A stretch of DNA of 64,000 nucleotides from Paraconexibacter algicola (lineage in GTDB: Bacteria > Actinomycetota > Thermoleophilia > Solirubrobacterales > Solirubrobacteraceae), in assembly GCF_003044185.1 (NCBI RefSeq), contig NZ_PYYB01000003.1, positions 372,001 through 436,000 of the forward strand. The letters run 5' to 3'. Shown piece after piece: positions 9,728 through 23,192 of the stretch; the first letter of the stretch is position 1; each line of letters starts with the position of its first letter. The notes below the pieces were generated by a model. It was given only the letters and a program-made list of their open reading frames with translations, searched no databases and was not told the origin of the DNA. Both the position numbers and the translations under genes were made by a program.

Positions 9728-10585
9728 CTAGCCCCGGTCGGGCATCGGGGCGCGCAGGCCGGTGAAGGCCGTGCGGCGCAGCTCGTCGTAGTGCGCCAGC
9801 GACGACTGGGTGCGCGCGAGCATCCGGTTGAAGACCTCACCGAGCTCCCCGAGGTCCCCGCCCTCCGCGGGCTCCAGCGGCTTCGTCGCGGGGACGGCGC
9901 GGCGCGTGAGGCTCGTGCCGGTCGCGACCGCCTCGAGCCCCTCGTCGAGGTCCCGCAGGCAGTGCCGGTGCAGGCTCGCGAGGCTGGCGCGCAGCTCGTC
10001 GAGACACGACCGGTCGCCGAGGGCGACGCGCAGCTCCTCGCGCATCGTGTCGTAGGAGTGCAGCGCCGTGCGCGAGCGCGCGAGCATCAGGTTGAACAGC
10101 TCGCCGAGCTGGCCCAGCCGCTGGTCGGGCTCGGGGATCAGCGGGCGCGTGACCGGCGCCGCCGCGCGGGTCAGGTCGCCGTCGACCATCGCCTGGAGCC
10201 CCTCGTCGAGGTCGGTGAGGCAGTGCTCCTCGAGGCTCGACAGGCGGACGTACAGCTCGGGCAGGCAGGACAGGTCGCCCAGGGCCTCGGCGAGGTCCTG
10301 GCGCAGCTGCTCGTAGGCGACGAGCGTCGCCTGCGACCGGGCGAGCATCGCGTTGAAGAGGTCGATCAGGCCGCGGATCTGCGGGTTGTCGGAGTGCGTG
10401 TGGATCGGCTCCGTCACGGGCGCGGCGGTGACGGTGAAGTCGCCGGCCACCATCGCCCCGAGCCCCTGTTCGAGGCTCGTGAGGCAGTGCTCGTCGAGGC
10501 TGCGCAGGCGGTGCTGCAGCTCGTCGAGGGTCTCGTCGAAGCCCGGTGCGGGGGCGTTGTGCACGTCGAGGTCCTGGATGCTCAC
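9728..10585 (-). CDS. Soluble protein of three tandem HAMP-like repeats
   Basis: The start is taken as GTG at 10585 (VSIQDLDVHN), since longer forms would run over the divergent promoter and gene. The 285 residues consist almost wholly of three modules of roughly 85-95 residues with the pattern LxSLxxHCLxxLxxGLxAM, then GDxT...PVTxPI, then LFNxMLARSxxxLxxY. The LxxGLxAMxxGDxT and LxxxFNxML elements match the two helices and connector of HAMP domains, here without any membrane segment or output domain. Tandem soluble HAMPs act as signal relays. The adjacent B12-fold gene, 3 nt downstream, is its likely partner. Confidence 0.65.
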   Translation of the reverse strand: MSIQDLDVHNAPAPGFDETLDELQHRLRSLDEHCLTSLEQGLGAMVAGDFTVTAAPVTEPIHTHSDNPQIRGLIDLFNAMLARSQATLVAYEQLRQDLAEALGDLSCLPELYVRLSSLEEHCLTDLDEGLQAMVDGDLTRAAAPVTRPLIPEPDQRLGQLGELFNLMLARSRTALHSYDTMREELRVALGDRSCLDELRASLASLHRHCLRDLDEGLEAVATGTSLTRRAVPATKPLEPAEGGDLGELGEVFNRMLARTQSSLAHYDELRRTAFTGLRAPMPDRG

Positions 10586-10685
10586 GCCCGGGGGATCGAC
10601 CGGCACCCGTCCGACTTGAGGCAGGACGGACGTCCTGGCGGCCGGGCGGTTGCGGCGGCGGCGGACCGGGCATGATGGCCTGTCC

Positions 10686-11684
10686 GTGCGCGTCTTCACC
10701 TGCTCCGTCTGCCACCAGCTCGTGTTCTTCGAGAACACCCAGTGCGTCCGCTGCGGCTCGTTCCTCGGCTTCGACCCGGACGCGCGCGAGATCGTGACGC
10801 TGCCGCGCGGCTACGGCGCCGACGAGGGCTGGCACCCGTGCGCGAACGCGACCGTCGCGCAGTGCAACTGGCTCGTGCGCGAGCCCGGGGCGCTGTGCCC
10901 GAGCTGCACGCTCACGCGCACCCGGCCCGGGGACGGGGACGGCGAGGGGCTCGAGGAGTTCGCGGTCGCCGAGTCGGCCAAGCGCCGGCTGCTGTTCGAG
11001 CTCGGCGAGCTCGGGCTGCCGGTCGAGGGCGCCGACGAGCGCGAGAACGGGCTCGTCTTCGACCTGCTCTCCAGCGAGGAGCAGCCGGTGACCACCGGCC
11101 ACGCCGACGGCGTCATCACGCTCGACCTGGCGGAAGCCGACGACGCCGACCGCGTCGCGCGACGCGAGCAGATGGACGAGCCGTACCGCACCGTGCTCGG
11201 CCACTTCCGGCACGAGATCGGCCACTACTACTGGCCGATCGTCGTCGAGCCGTTCCCGGAGCTGCTGGAGCAGTGCCGCGACCTGTTCGGCGACGAGCGC
11301 GAGGACTACGGCGCGGCGCTCGAGCGCCACTACGCCCAGGGCCCGCCCGCCGACTGGTCGCGCGAGCACGTGAGCGCCTACGCCACGATGCACCCGTGGG
11401 AGGACTGGGCCGAGACGTGGGCCCACTACCTGCACATCAGCGCGTCGATGCAGACGGCCGCCGCCTACGGGCTGCAGATGCCGATGTCCCAGCCGGGCGA
11501 GGCCAGCCAGTGGGGCTTCCGCTCGACGCTGGACGCCTGGATCCCGTTCACCATCGCGATGAACGCGATCAACCGCTCGATGGGCCGCAGCGACCTGTAC
11601 CCGTTCGTCATCACCGCCGCGGTCATCGACAAGCTGACGTTCGTGGACCGCTGCGTGAAGGCGACCGCGAACGCGCGCGCCTGA
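10686..11684 (+). CDS. Putative zinc-binding metallopeptidase with N-terminal zinc ribbon
   Basis: A GTG at 10686 gives 332 residues beginning [20 protein letters not shown], the double CxxC ribbon of the actinobacterial zinc-binding metallopeptidase family. A second Cys cluster follows ([15 protein letters not shown]). [11 protein letters not shown] near residue 175 supplies the HExxH catalytic motif. [15 protein letters not shown] further on carries the likely third ligand region. The protein has no signal peptide and is probably cytoplasmic. Natural substrate is unknown. The gene is divergent from the HAMP/B12 operon, about 100 bp away. Confidence 0.75.
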   Translation: MRVFTCSVCHQLVFFENTQCVRCGSFLGFDPDAREIVTLPRGYGADEGWHPCANATVAQCNWLVREPGALCPSCTLTRTRPGDGDGEGLEEFAVAESAKRRLLFELGELGLPVEGADERENGLVFDLLSSEEQPVTTGHADGVITLDLAEADDADRVARREQMDEPYRTVLGHFRHEIGHYYWPIVVEPFPELLEQCRDLFGDEREDYGAALERHYAQGPPADWSREHVSAYATMHPWEDWAETWAHYLHISASMQTAAAYGLQMPMSQPGEASQWGFRSTLDAWIPFTIAMNAINRSMGRSDLYPFVITAAVIDKLTFVDRCVKATANARA

Positions 11685-11703
11685 TCTCTGGCAGGCTCGG
11701 CCC

Positions 11704-16468
<4,765 letters not shown>

Positions 16469-16486
16469 GCGTGGGCCCGGCGCCGC

Positions 16487-17731
16487 TCAGGCGGCGCGGA
16501 CCTCGTAGGCGTGGCCGGCGGCGCGGAGCCGGTCGGTGAGTGCGGTGCCCATCGCGGTGGCGGGCGTCAGGACGCCGGCGGCCGGCGGCAGCGCGTCGCC
16601 GTCGAGCGCGAGCGACAGCGCCGCCTCGCCGAGCATGACCGCGGTGGCCTTGTAGCCCGGGTCGCCCGGGGCGCGGATCGCGCAGACCAGCCGCGTGCCG
16701 TCGCTCGTGGTGGTGTGCACGTCGATGGCGAAGAAGCCGTTCTCGCGGTCCTGCTCCGACGGTCCCTCGCCCGGGTCCGGCAGGACCGCGTCGAGCAGCT
16801 TGCGCGTCGGCGGCAGCGACAGCCCGACGACGAGCGCGGTCAGGCCGCCCGCGATCGCACCCGCCTTGACGGGTCCCAGCGGCAGGCCGCCGCCGAGCAT
16901 CAGCTCGCGGTACCGCAGGCGCCGCCCGTAGGCGTAGCCGAGCAGCGCGTTGCTGCGCCGGACGACCCGGGTGTTGATGACGCCCATGAAGAACGGGGCC
17001 AGGAACCCGCCGAGCGCGTCGTCGCGCACGACGCCCTGCGGGTCGCGCTCGTCACCGAGGTCGCTCGGCTCCGCCTCGCGGTCGGGGCTGAGGCCGTACG
17101 GGTCGACCATGATCCGGCGCTTGGTCCGGTCCGCCTTGGCGATGTCCAGCTGCCCGCGCAGCGACGCGACCGTGCCGCCGCTGACCCCGCCCTTCGCGGC
17201 CTTGACGACGTAGGTCGTGTCGGTGAGCCCCCCCAGCCCGTGCCGGGTGGCGTGCACGTGCAGCGCGTGGACCCCGAGGTCGGAGGGGACCGAGTCGAAG
17301 CCGCAGGTGTGGACGATCCGGGCGCCGGAGGCCCGGGCCGCCTCGTGGTGCAGGTCGATCGCGTCGCGGATGAACAGCACCTCACCGGTGAGGTCCGCGT
17401 AGTGGGTGCCGTGCTGCGCGCAGGCGCGCACGAGCGGCAGGCCGTACTGCGCGTACGGGCCGACGGTGGTGGCGACCACGCGCGTGGACGCGGCGACCCG
17501 GTCCATGTCCGCGTCGGAGAGCGAGTCGGCGACGACCAGCGGCCAGTCGGCCGCGCGCCCGCCGAGCTCGGCGCGGGTCCGCTCGAGCTTCTCGCGCGAG
17601 CGTCCGCCGAGCGCGATGCGGGTGCCCTCGGGCGCCGCGGTCCCCAGGTAGGCGGCGGTCAGCCGCCCGACGAATCCGGTCGCGCCGAGGACGACGACGT
17701 CGTGCTCGCGGTCCTGTGCCTGGTCGGTCAT
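16487..17731 (-). CDS. Saccharopine dehydrogenase-like / trans-acting enoyl reductase-family protein
   Basis: The 414-residue product opens with VVVLGATGFVGRLTAAYL, an NAD(P)-binding loop, then VGPYAQYGLPLVRACAQHGT and YADLTGE. HTCGFDSVPSDLGVHALH is typical of the saccharopine dehydrogenase-like group that includes the mycobacterial trans-acting enoyl reductase Rv2953. True saccharopine reductases of lysine metabolism differ in the second half. A role in reducing lipid or polyketide intermediates is possible but not supported by neighbours. A hydrophobic segment (AGAIAGGLTALVVGLSL) may contact membrane. Confidence 0.75.
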   Translation of the reverse strand: MTDQAQDREHDVVVLGATGFVGRLTAAYLGTAAPEGTRIALGGRSREKLERTRAELGGRAADWPLVVADSLSDADMDRVAASTRVVATTVGPYAQYGLPLVRACAQHGTHYADLTGEVLFIRDAIDLHHEAARASGARIVHTCGFDSVPSDLGVHALHVHATRHGLGGLTDTTYVVKAAKGGVSGGTVASLRGQLDIAKADRTKRRIMVDPYGLSPDREAEPSDLGDERDPQGVVRDDALGGFLAPFFMGVINTRVVRRSNALLGYAYGRRLRYRELMLGGGLPLGPVKAGAIAGGLTALVVGLSLPPTRKLLDAVLPDPGEGPSEQDRENGFFAIDVHTTTSDGTRLVCAIRAPGDPGYKATAVMLGEAALSLALDGDALPPAAGVLTPATAMGTALTDRLRAAGHAYEVRAA

Positions 17732-17766
17732 GGCGCGGACGGTAGCCGCTGCGTCAGGATGCGGGC

Positions 17767-18099
17767 ATGTCCGGCTTCCTCGAGCGCGAGGTGATGCTCG
17801 CCCCCGACCTCGTCGCGCGCGCCGCCGCCGCCCTGCTGGACGACCCCGCCCAGCGGTGGATGCTGCAGCAGCCGGTCCGCGTGCGGCGCAGCTTCGTCGT
17901 CGACGTGCTCGACCGAGAAGACGACGAGGAGACCCGGATGGCGTGGATGCTCGGCCAGTCCGACGACGTGCGCCTGGGCTACGTGCGCGACGTCCTGCGG
18001 CGGGAGCCCGGCGGCGGCGACCGGCAGGCGATCTGGATGCTCACGCAGCCCGACGCGGTCCGTCGCAGCTACGTCGTCGAGGTCCTCGGTCGGCGCTGA
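17767..18099 (+). CDS. Small protein with three WML-Q-P-VRRSYVVDVL repeats
   Basis: The 110-residue product contains three copies of a 29-30 residue unit. The Trp residues fall at positions 31, 60 and 90: RWMLQQPVRVRRSFVVDVL, AWMLGQSDDVRLGYVRDVL and IWMLTQPDAVRRSYVVEVL. Each unit is probably a pair of short helices. An amphipathic helical stretch precedes them. I do not recognise the family. It stands between two convergent or divergent unrelated genes, with the 3' neighbour's stop only 3 nt away. Confidence 0.6.
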   Translation: MSGFLEREVMLAPDLVARAAAALLDDPAQRWMLQQPVRVRRSFVVDVLDREDDEETRMAWMLGQSDDVRLGYVRDVLRREPGGGDRQAIWMLTQPDAVRRSYVVEVLGRR

Positions 18100-18102
18100 G
18101 CC

Positions 18103-18708
18103 TCAGCGCACGATGATGACGCGCGGCTGCGGCTCGCCGAGCGGCAGCAGCGTGAGGCCGAGCGCGAGGACGAGGCCGAGCCCCACGCCGACGGCGGCGA
18201 GCGTCGCCCGCGAGGGGCGCTGCACGCGCCCGGCGGTCAGGCCGTCGATCGCGAGCGCGAGCGCCGCGGGCAGGCCCGCCGCGGCGGCGGCCGCCCCGGC
18301 GCCGACGTCGAGCGCCTCCTCCCCCAGTCCGGTGAGCAGCGCGGCCACCTGGCCCGCCCAGACGAGCGCCGCCACGCCCACGGCGGGCGACGCGTCGCGC
18401 CCGTCGCGGAGCATGAGCATCCAGGCGCCGACGAGCGCGAGCGTCGTGGCGCCCAGCACCGCGCCGCTCCAGGCCGCCAGGTAGCTGACCGTCCGCCCGA
18501 CGGAGAACCAGTCGCCGCTGATGGCCATGATCGTCGCACCGGCGACGAGGCCGATCGCGACGGCGATCGCGGTGCGGGCCGGGATCAGCTCGGGCGGATC
18601 GTCCGGCGGGACGGGCGGCTGCGGCTCCGGCTCGGGGCGCTGAGGGGCGCGAGGCGCGAGCTCGGGGTGCTGCGGCGGCGGGTCGACCCACAGGGAACGT
18701 TCGGCCAT
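18103..18708 (-). CDS. Membrane protein with proline-rich cytoplasmic N-terminus
   Basis: The 201-residue product starts with about 40 residues rich in proline (PPPQHPELAPRAPQRP). Four or five membrane helices follow (TAIAVAIGLVAGATIMA, LGATTLALVGAWMLML, VGVAALVWAGQVAALL, LAAVGVGLGLVLALGLTLL), ending in a short basic tail (RVIIVR). Proline-rich tails often bind partner proteins. The family is not recognised. It is transcribed in the same direction as the tRNA-Gly just upstream. Confidence 0.6.
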   Translation of the reverse strand: MAERSLWVDPPPQHPELAPRAPQRPEPEPQPPVPPDDPPELIPARTAIAVAIGLVAGATIMAISGDWFSVGRTVSYLAAWSGAVLGATTLALVGAWMLMLRDGRDASPAVGVAALVWAGQVAALLTGLGEEALDVGAGAAAAAAGLPAALALAIDGLTAGRVQRPSRATLAAVGVGLGLVLALGLTLLPLGEPQPRVIIVR

Positions 18709-18714
18709 CCGGGA

Positions 18715-18787
18715 AGCGGGCTACGGGACTCGAACCCGTCGCCTTCAGCTTGGGAAGCTGACGCTCTACCAGATGAGCTAAGCCCGC
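18715..18787 (-). tRNA. tRNA-Gly(CCC)
   Basis: The reverse strand folds into a complete cloverleaf. The acceptor stem is GCGGGCT/AGCCCGC, the D arm GCTC...GAGC, and the anticodon stem TCAGC/GCTGA with loop TTCCCAA, giving anticodon CCC. The T arm contains GGTTCGAGTCC. The discriminator base is T, as in bacterial tRNA-Gly. CCA is not encoded. Confidence 0.95.
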
Positions 18788-18834
18788 GAGTGCCAGGAGC
18801 ATAGCGTGCGCCGCCGGTCGGGCTCGCCGCGAGC

Positions 18835-18840
18835 TACCCT
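18835..18840 (+). promoter_or_regulatory. -10 hexamer TACCCT, probable leaderless promoter
   Basis: TACCCT ends 7 nt before the GTG at 18848 that opens the second cytochrome c maturation cluster. No ribosome binding site is present. Confidence 0.4.
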
Positions 18841-18847
18841 GGAAGAC

Positions 18848-19396
18848 GTGAAGCGCCCCGCCGTCCCCGCCCTGGTCATCGCCGTCGCCGCCCTGCTCGT
18901 CGGGCTCCTGACCTACGGGCTCGTCGCCGGCGGCACCGACACGACGCTCGACGACGCGGTCGCGCGCGGCGACCGTCCCGCCGCCCCCGAGGCCACCCGC
19001 GAGCTGCCGCTCAACGACGGCAGCGGCACGCGCAGCCTCGCCGACGAGCGCGGCAAGATCGTCGTCCTGAACTTCTGGGCGTCCTGGTGCGAGCCGTGCA
19101 AGGACGAGGCGCCGGTGCTCGAGAAGATCCATCGGCGGCTCTCCGACGCAGGAAAGGGCATGGTCCTCGGTGCCCTCTTCGACGACGCGATCGCCGACGC
19201 CCGCGCGTTCGAGCGCGAGTTCGGCCTCACCTACCCGAGCATGCGGGACGTCGACTCCGAGCTCTACAAGGGCTTCGGCGGCACCGGCGTGCCCGAGACG
19301 TTCGTGCTCGACCCCGCCGGCCGCGTGACCGCGGTCTCGCGCGGGCAGGTCAGCGAGGCGTTCCTCGACGAGGCGCTGCGGAAGCTGGGGGCCTGA
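18848..19396 (+). CDS. Thioredoxin-like thiol-disulfide oxidoreductase (ResA/CcmG/TlpA family)
   Basis: The 182-residue product has an N-terminal signal-anchor ([21 protein letters not shown]) and an extracytoplasmic thioredoxin fold. [14 protein letters not shown] carries the redox pair Cys82/Cys85, and [11 protein letters not shown] contains the conserved cis-Pro. ResA/CcmG proteins keep the CxxCH cysteines of apocytochrome c reduced before heme attachment. It is the first gene of a run with ccmH-like, ccdA and a MOSC gene, each nearly touching the next. A ccmF/ccmE cluster lies 11 kb away. Confidence 0.88.
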   Translation: MKRPAVPALVIAVAALLVGLLTYGLVAGGTDTTLDDAVARGDRPAAPEATRELPLNDGSGTRSLADERGKIVVLNFWASWCEPCKDEAPVLEKIHRRLSDAGKGMVLGALFDDAIADARAFEREFGLTYPSMRDVDSELYKGFGGTGVPETFVLDPAGRVTAVSRGQVSEAFLDEALRKLGA

Positions 19397-19398
19397 CC

Positions 19399-19863
19399 GT
19401 GCGCCGCCTGCTCGCGCTCCTCGCCCTGCTCGTCCTGCTCCCGGTCGCGACCGCCGGCGCGGCGACCCCGAAGACGACGCTCTTCGACGTCGAGGACGAG
19501 GTGATGTGCACCTCGTGCAACGTCGTGCTGAACGTCGCCGAGTCGCCGCAGGCGTACGCGCAGAAGGAGGAGATCCAGCGCCTCATCGACCAGGGCCTGA
19601 CCAAGGACCAGATCAAGGACCGCCTCGTCGAGCAGTACGGCAAGCGCGTCCTCGCCCTGCCCGAGGGCGAGGGCTTCGACCTCGCGGTCTACCTCGTGCC
19701 GCTCGGGGTCGTCCTGCTGCTCGCGGGCGTCGTCGCCGTCCTGGTCCCGCGCTGGCGCCGCAACCGCGACGACGCCGACGGTCCCGGCGCCGACGCGGGC
19801 CCGGAGCTGGCCCCGCAGGACCGGGCGCGGCTCGACGCCGAGCTGGCGGCGTTCGACCGATGA
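19399..19863 (+). CDS. ccmH: CcmH-family cytochrome c maturation protein
   Basis: A GTG two bases after the preceding stop gives 154 residues. A cleavable signal (RRLLALLALLVLLPVATAGA) is followed by EVMCTSCNVVLNVAESPQA, with Cys37 and Cys40 in the position of the CcmH CxxC redox motif. IQRLIDQGLTKDQIKDRLV plus YGKRVLALP complete the conserved three-helix domain. A C-terminal membrane helix (VYLVPLGVVLLLAGVVAVLV) anchors it, and a charged tail follows. It reduces or presents apocytochrome thiols together with the ResA-like protein. It overlaps ccdA by 4 nt (ATGA). Confidence 0.88.
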   Translation: MRRLLALLALLVLLPVATAGAATPKTTLFDVEDEVMCTSCNVVLNVAESPQAYAQKEEIQRLIDQGLTKDQIKDRLVEQYGKRVLALPEGEGFDLAVYLVPLGVVLLLAGVVAVLVPRWRRNRDDADGPGADAGPELAPQDRARLDAELAAFDR

Positions 19864-20627
19864 CCGGCGCGCTGCTGCCGCTCGCCGCCCAGGCGGACAC
19901 GACCGTGCTCGCCGCGTTCGCGGTCGGCTTCGTCTCGTTCATCAGCCCGTGCGTCCTGCCGCTCGTCCCTGGCTACCTGTCGGCGGTCAGCGGCGTGTCG
20001 CTGAACGACATCCGCACGCACGAGCAGGGCATCGGCAAGGTCGTCTGGCCCGCCGTGATCTTCTGCCTGTCGTTCACCGTCATGTTCGTCGCGCTCGGCA
20101 TGACCGCCACCGGGATCGGCTCGACGCTGCGCGACAACCAGGACCTGCTCAACCGGCTCGCCGGCGGCACCATCGTCGCGATGGGCGTCTTCTTCCTGCT
20201 CACGCCGTTCGTGACGCGGCTGAACGCCGAGTGGCGGCCCGAAGCGCTGATCCAGCGGGCGGGCGCGGGCGGCCCGGTCGTCGCCGGCCTCGCGTTCGCG
20301 GTCGCGTGGACGCCGTGCATCGGCCCGACGCTCGCCTCGATCCTCGCGGCGGCGTCGACGTCCGACACGGTCGGCAAGGGCGGCGTGCTGCTCGCGTTCT
20401 ACTCGCTGGGCCTCGCGGTGCCGTTCCTCATCACGGCCGTCGCGTTCGACCGCGCCACGACCGTCTTCCGCTGGCTGCGCGACCGGCACCTGATCGTCAC
20501 CGCCGTCAGCGGCGTGATCCTCATCGTCATGGGGCTGCTCATCCTGACCGGGGAGATGACCCGGCTGAACCGCGAGGCGCAGGACCTGCTGCAGGCCGTG
20601 GGCCTCGACTTCATCTACTCGCTGTGA
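19860..20627 (+). CDS. ccdA: Thiol-reduction membrane protein CcdA (DsbD transmembrane family)
   Basis: The 255-residue protein has six or more membrane helices with the two catalytic Cys regions of CcdA: FISPCVLPLVPGYLSAVSG near residues 28-46 and VAWTPCIGPTLASILAAAS near 140-158. CcdA carries electrons from cytoplasmic thioredoxin across the membrane to extracytoplasmic partners such as the ResA-like protein two genes upstream. The gene overlaps both neighbours by 4 nt (ATGA upstream, GTGA downstream), so the cluster is one transcript. The last residues (GLDFIYSL) are short, with no extra domain. Confidence 0.92.
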   Translation: MTGALLPLAAQADTTVLAAFAVGFVSFISPCVLPLVPGYLSAVSGVSLNDIRTHEQGIGKVVWPAVIFCLSFTVMFVALGMTATGIGSTLRDNQDLLNRLAGGTIVAMGVFFLLTPFVTRLNAEWRPEALIQRAGAGGPVVAGLAFAVAWTPCIGPTLASILAAASTSDTVGKGGVLLAFYSLGLAVPFLITAVAFDRATTVFRWLRDRHLIVTAVSGVILIVMGLLILTGEMTRLNREAQDLLQAVGLDFIYSL

Positions 20628-21499
20628 GGCAGGCCCCGCCGCCCGACGGCTGGAGCGACCGGTCCGCCGCGTCGCTCGCGGCCTGTCTGGCCACCGTGCT
20701 CGACGTCGACACCGCGGCCGTCGCCATCGACCCGTTCGAGCTCGATCCCGGCAGCGGCTACCTCCGCGGCTGGCTGGCCGAGCGCGGGCTCGGCCTCGTC
20801 CCGGTCGACGACCCGGAGGGCTTCGGGTGGGCCGGCCCGTGGATCGCCGCGATCCCCGACCACGACCCGGAGGCCCACCGCTGGGTCGTCGTGTTCGGCA
20901 ACCCCGCGCCCGCCGGGGTCGTCTGGGACCCGCTGCGGCCCGACCGTCAGGACGGGCCCGCCGACGAGCTGCTCGAGGGCTACGTGATCGCCCAGCTCGC
21001 CCCGCGGCTGGAGGTCAAGCGCCGCGGCCGCGCCGCCGAGCCCGGCACGATCACCGCGATCGTCGTCGCCCCGGACGCGGGGGCGCCGTGCGTCGAGGTG
21101 CCCCACGCGCTGGCGATCCCCGGTCGCGGTCTGGAGGGCGACCGCTACGCGGCGGGTCGCGGCACGTTCTCCCGCGGGACCGGCTACGGGCGCGACATCA
21201 CGCTCGTGGAGGAGGAGCTGCTCGCCGTCGCGCGCGTCGACGGCCTGCCGATCACGCCCGTGCAGGCGCGCCGCAACGTCGCGGTCAGCGGCATCGTGCT
21301 CGACGACCTGATCGGCGAGCGGTTCCTGCTCGGCACCGCCGAGTGCATCGGCCGGCGCCGCTGCGAGCCGTGCGCGCACCTGCAGCGGCTCGGTCCCCCG
21401 GGCATCCTGCGGGCGCTGGTCCACCGTGGCGGCCTGCGCGCCGACATCGTCGTCGGCGGCGAGATCGCGGTCGGCGACCTCGTCGTGCCGAAGCGCTGA
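20624..21499 (+). CDS. MOSC-domain protein with an extra N-terminal domain
   Basis: The GTG overlaps the ccdA stop, giving 291 residues. Residues 1-120 form an acidic domain of unknown family (FELDPGSGYLRGWLAERGLG, WDPLRPDRQDGP). Residues about 135-290 are a MOSC domain: AIPGRGLEGDRYA, DITLVEEELLAV, ARRNVAVSGIVLDDLIG and IGRRRCEPCAHLQRL with the conserved Cys. MOSC proteins handle sulfur bound to molybdenum cofactor or transfer sulfur to other acceptors. Cotranscription with a thiol-redox cytochrome cluster is unexpected. The N-terminal half could be a substrate or partner module. Confidence 0.75.
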   Translation: MRQAPPPDGWSDRSAASLAACLATVLDVDTAAVAIDPFELDPGSGYLRGWLAERGLGLVPVDDPEGFGWAGPWIAAIPDHDPEAHRWVVVFGNPAPAGVVWDPLRPDRQDGPADELLEGYVIAQLAPRLEVKRRGRAAEPGTITAIVVAPDAGAPCVEVPHALAIPGRGLEGDRYAAGRGTFSRGTGYGRDITLVEEELLAVARVDGLPITPVQARRNVAVSGIVLDDLIGERFLLGTAECIGRRRCEPCAHLQRLGPPGILRALVHRGGLRADIVVGGEIAVGDLVVPKR

Positions 21500-21500
21500 G

Positions 21501-23141
21501 CTACATCTCCTGCGGCGCGCTGACGCCGAGCAGCCCGAGCGACCGGGCGAGCGTCGCCTTCGCCGCGACGCACAGCGCGATCCGGAACGAGCGGAGCTCC
21601 TCGGGCTCCGCGTTCTTGACGCTGCAGTCCCGGTAGAAGGCGGAGAACTGCTGCGCCAGCTCGGTCGCGTACGTCGCGATCCGGTGCGGCGCGCGCCGTT
21701 CCTCGGCCTCGGCGACGACGGCGGGGAAGTCGAGCACCGCCTTCACGAGATCGCGCTCGGAGGCGTGCAGCGCGACGCCGTCGAGCGTGCCGACCGCGGC
21801 CAGCGCGGCCGCGACCCGCTCCTCCCCCTGCTCGCGCAGGACCGAGGCGATCCGGGCGTGCGCGTACTGCACGTAGTACACGGGGTTCTCGCGCGACTGC
21901 TCGCGGGCGGCGGCGAGGTCGAGCTCGACCTGGGTGTCGTGCGAGCGCGCGAGCAGGTACCAGCGCGCCGCGTCGACGCCGATCGCGTCGACGAGGTCGT
22001 CGAGCGTGACGAGGGTGCCGCGACGCTTGCTCATCGCGGTGAGGTCGTCGCCGTTGCGCAGCTGGACGAACTGCATGATCAGCAGCTCGAAGTCCTCGCG
22101 GCGGCCGCCGAACGCGTCGACGACCGCGTGGATCCGGCCCATGTAGCCGTGGTGGTCGGCGCCCCACACGTCGATCAGCAGGTCGAAGCCCCGGTCGAGC
22201 TTGTCGAGGTAGTAGGCGACGTCGGAGGCGAAGTACGTGTGCTCGCCGGTCGACCGCTCGAGCACCCGGTCCTTGTCGTCGCCGAACTCGGTCGTGCGCA
22301 GCCACAGCGCCCCGTCCTGCCGGAACGTGCGGCCCTGCTCCTCCAGGCGCGCGAACGCCGCCTCGACGCGGGCGTCCCCCGCGGGCTCGTGCAGCGACCG
22401 CTCGCTGAACCACGTGTCCATCTCGACCCCGAAGCGGCGCAGCGACGCCTCCGCGCGGGAGCGCATCAGCTCGACCGCGGCGAGCGCGAGCTCGGACGGG
22501 TCGGCGTCCGCCGCCCCGGGGATCTCGGCGGCGATCTCCGCGACGTAGTCGCCCTGGTAGCCGTCCTGCGGCACCTCCTCGCCGCGCGCCCGCGCCTGCA
22601 CGGACTCGCCGAACTTCACCACCTGGGTGCCGTAGTCGTTGACGTAGTACTCGCGGGAGACGCGGTGGCCGCGCAGCTCAAGGATCCGCGCCAGCGCGTC
22701 CCCGTACGCGGCGTTGCGGGTGTGGCCGACGTGCAGCGGCCCGGTCGGGTTGGCCGACACGAACTCGACGTTGACGTCGCGGACCGGGTCGGCGCCCCCG
22801 GCCCCGAAGCCGTCCCCGGCCGCCAGCACGCCGGCGAGCGCGGCGGTGAACCAGGCGTCGGCCAGCACGACGTTGAGGAAGCCGGGGCCCGCGATGTCGA
22901 CCCGCTCGACGTGGTCGCCGAGGTCGTCCTGCAGCCGCTGGGCGAGGTCCGCGGCGATGTCGCGCGGCGGCCGCTTCAGCGCCTTGGTCAGGACCATCGC
23001 GGCGTTCGTGGCGAAGTCGCCGTGGTCGGCCTGCTTCGGGCGCTCGAGGCTCGCCTTGTCGGGCGCCGCGCCCTCGGCGCCGTCGGCGACGGCGGAGGCG
23101 GCGGAGCGGACGGCGGCGTGCAGGTCGGCGAGCGCGGTCAT
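21501..23141 (-). CDS. argS: Arginyl-tRNA synthetase
   Basis: The 546-residue class I synthetase has NPTGPLHVGHTRNAAYGDAL (the HIGH signature as HVGH) near residue 135. A KMSKR-like AMSKRRGTLVTLDDLV lies near 370. REYYVNDYGTQ and the C-terminal helical anticodon-binding domain (NPVYYVQYAHARIASVLRE, FYRDCSVKN, LCVAAKATLARSLGLLGV) are conserved ArgRS segments. An N-terminal additional domain (ADHGDFATNAAM) contacts the tRNA D-loop. It charges tRNA-Arg in the cytoplasm. It stands alone, convergent with the MOSC gene. Confidence 0.96.
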   Translation of the reverse strand: MTALADLHAAVRSAASAVADGAEGAAPDKASLERPKQADHGDFATNAAMVLTKALKRPPRDIAADLAQRLQDDLGDHVERVDIAGPGFLNVVLADAWFTAALAGVLAAGDGFGAGGADPVRDVNVEFVSANPTGPLHVGHTRNAAYGDALARILELRGHRVSREYYVNDYGTQVVKFGESVQARARGEEVPQDGYQGDYVAEIAAEIPGAADADPSELALAAVELMRSRAEASLRRFGVEMDTWFSERSLHEPAGDARVEAAFARLEEQGRTFRQDGALWLRTTEFGDDKDRVLERSTGEHTYFASDVAYYLDKLDRGFDLLIDVWGADHHGYMGRIHAVVDAFGGRREDFELLIMQFVQLRNGDDLTAMSKRRGTLVTLDDLVDAIGVDAARWYLLARSHDTQVELDLAAAREQSRENPVYYVQYAHARIASVLREQGEERVAAALAAVGTLDGVALHASERDLVKAVLDFPAVVAEAEERRAPHRIATYATELAQQFSAFYRDCSVKNAEPEELRSFRIALCVAAKATLARSLGLLGVSAPQEM

Positions 23142-23192
23142 GGGCCTCTCCCAATCTAGCTGCCCGCCCGCGCAGGCGGCCCCCGCGCGCGC

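Noticed and set aside
10586-10738. Longer start for the HAMP-repeat gene
   Set aside because: It would cover the start region of the divergent metallopeptidase gene and adds a basic, non-conserved stretch. GTG 10585 leads directly into the first repeat.
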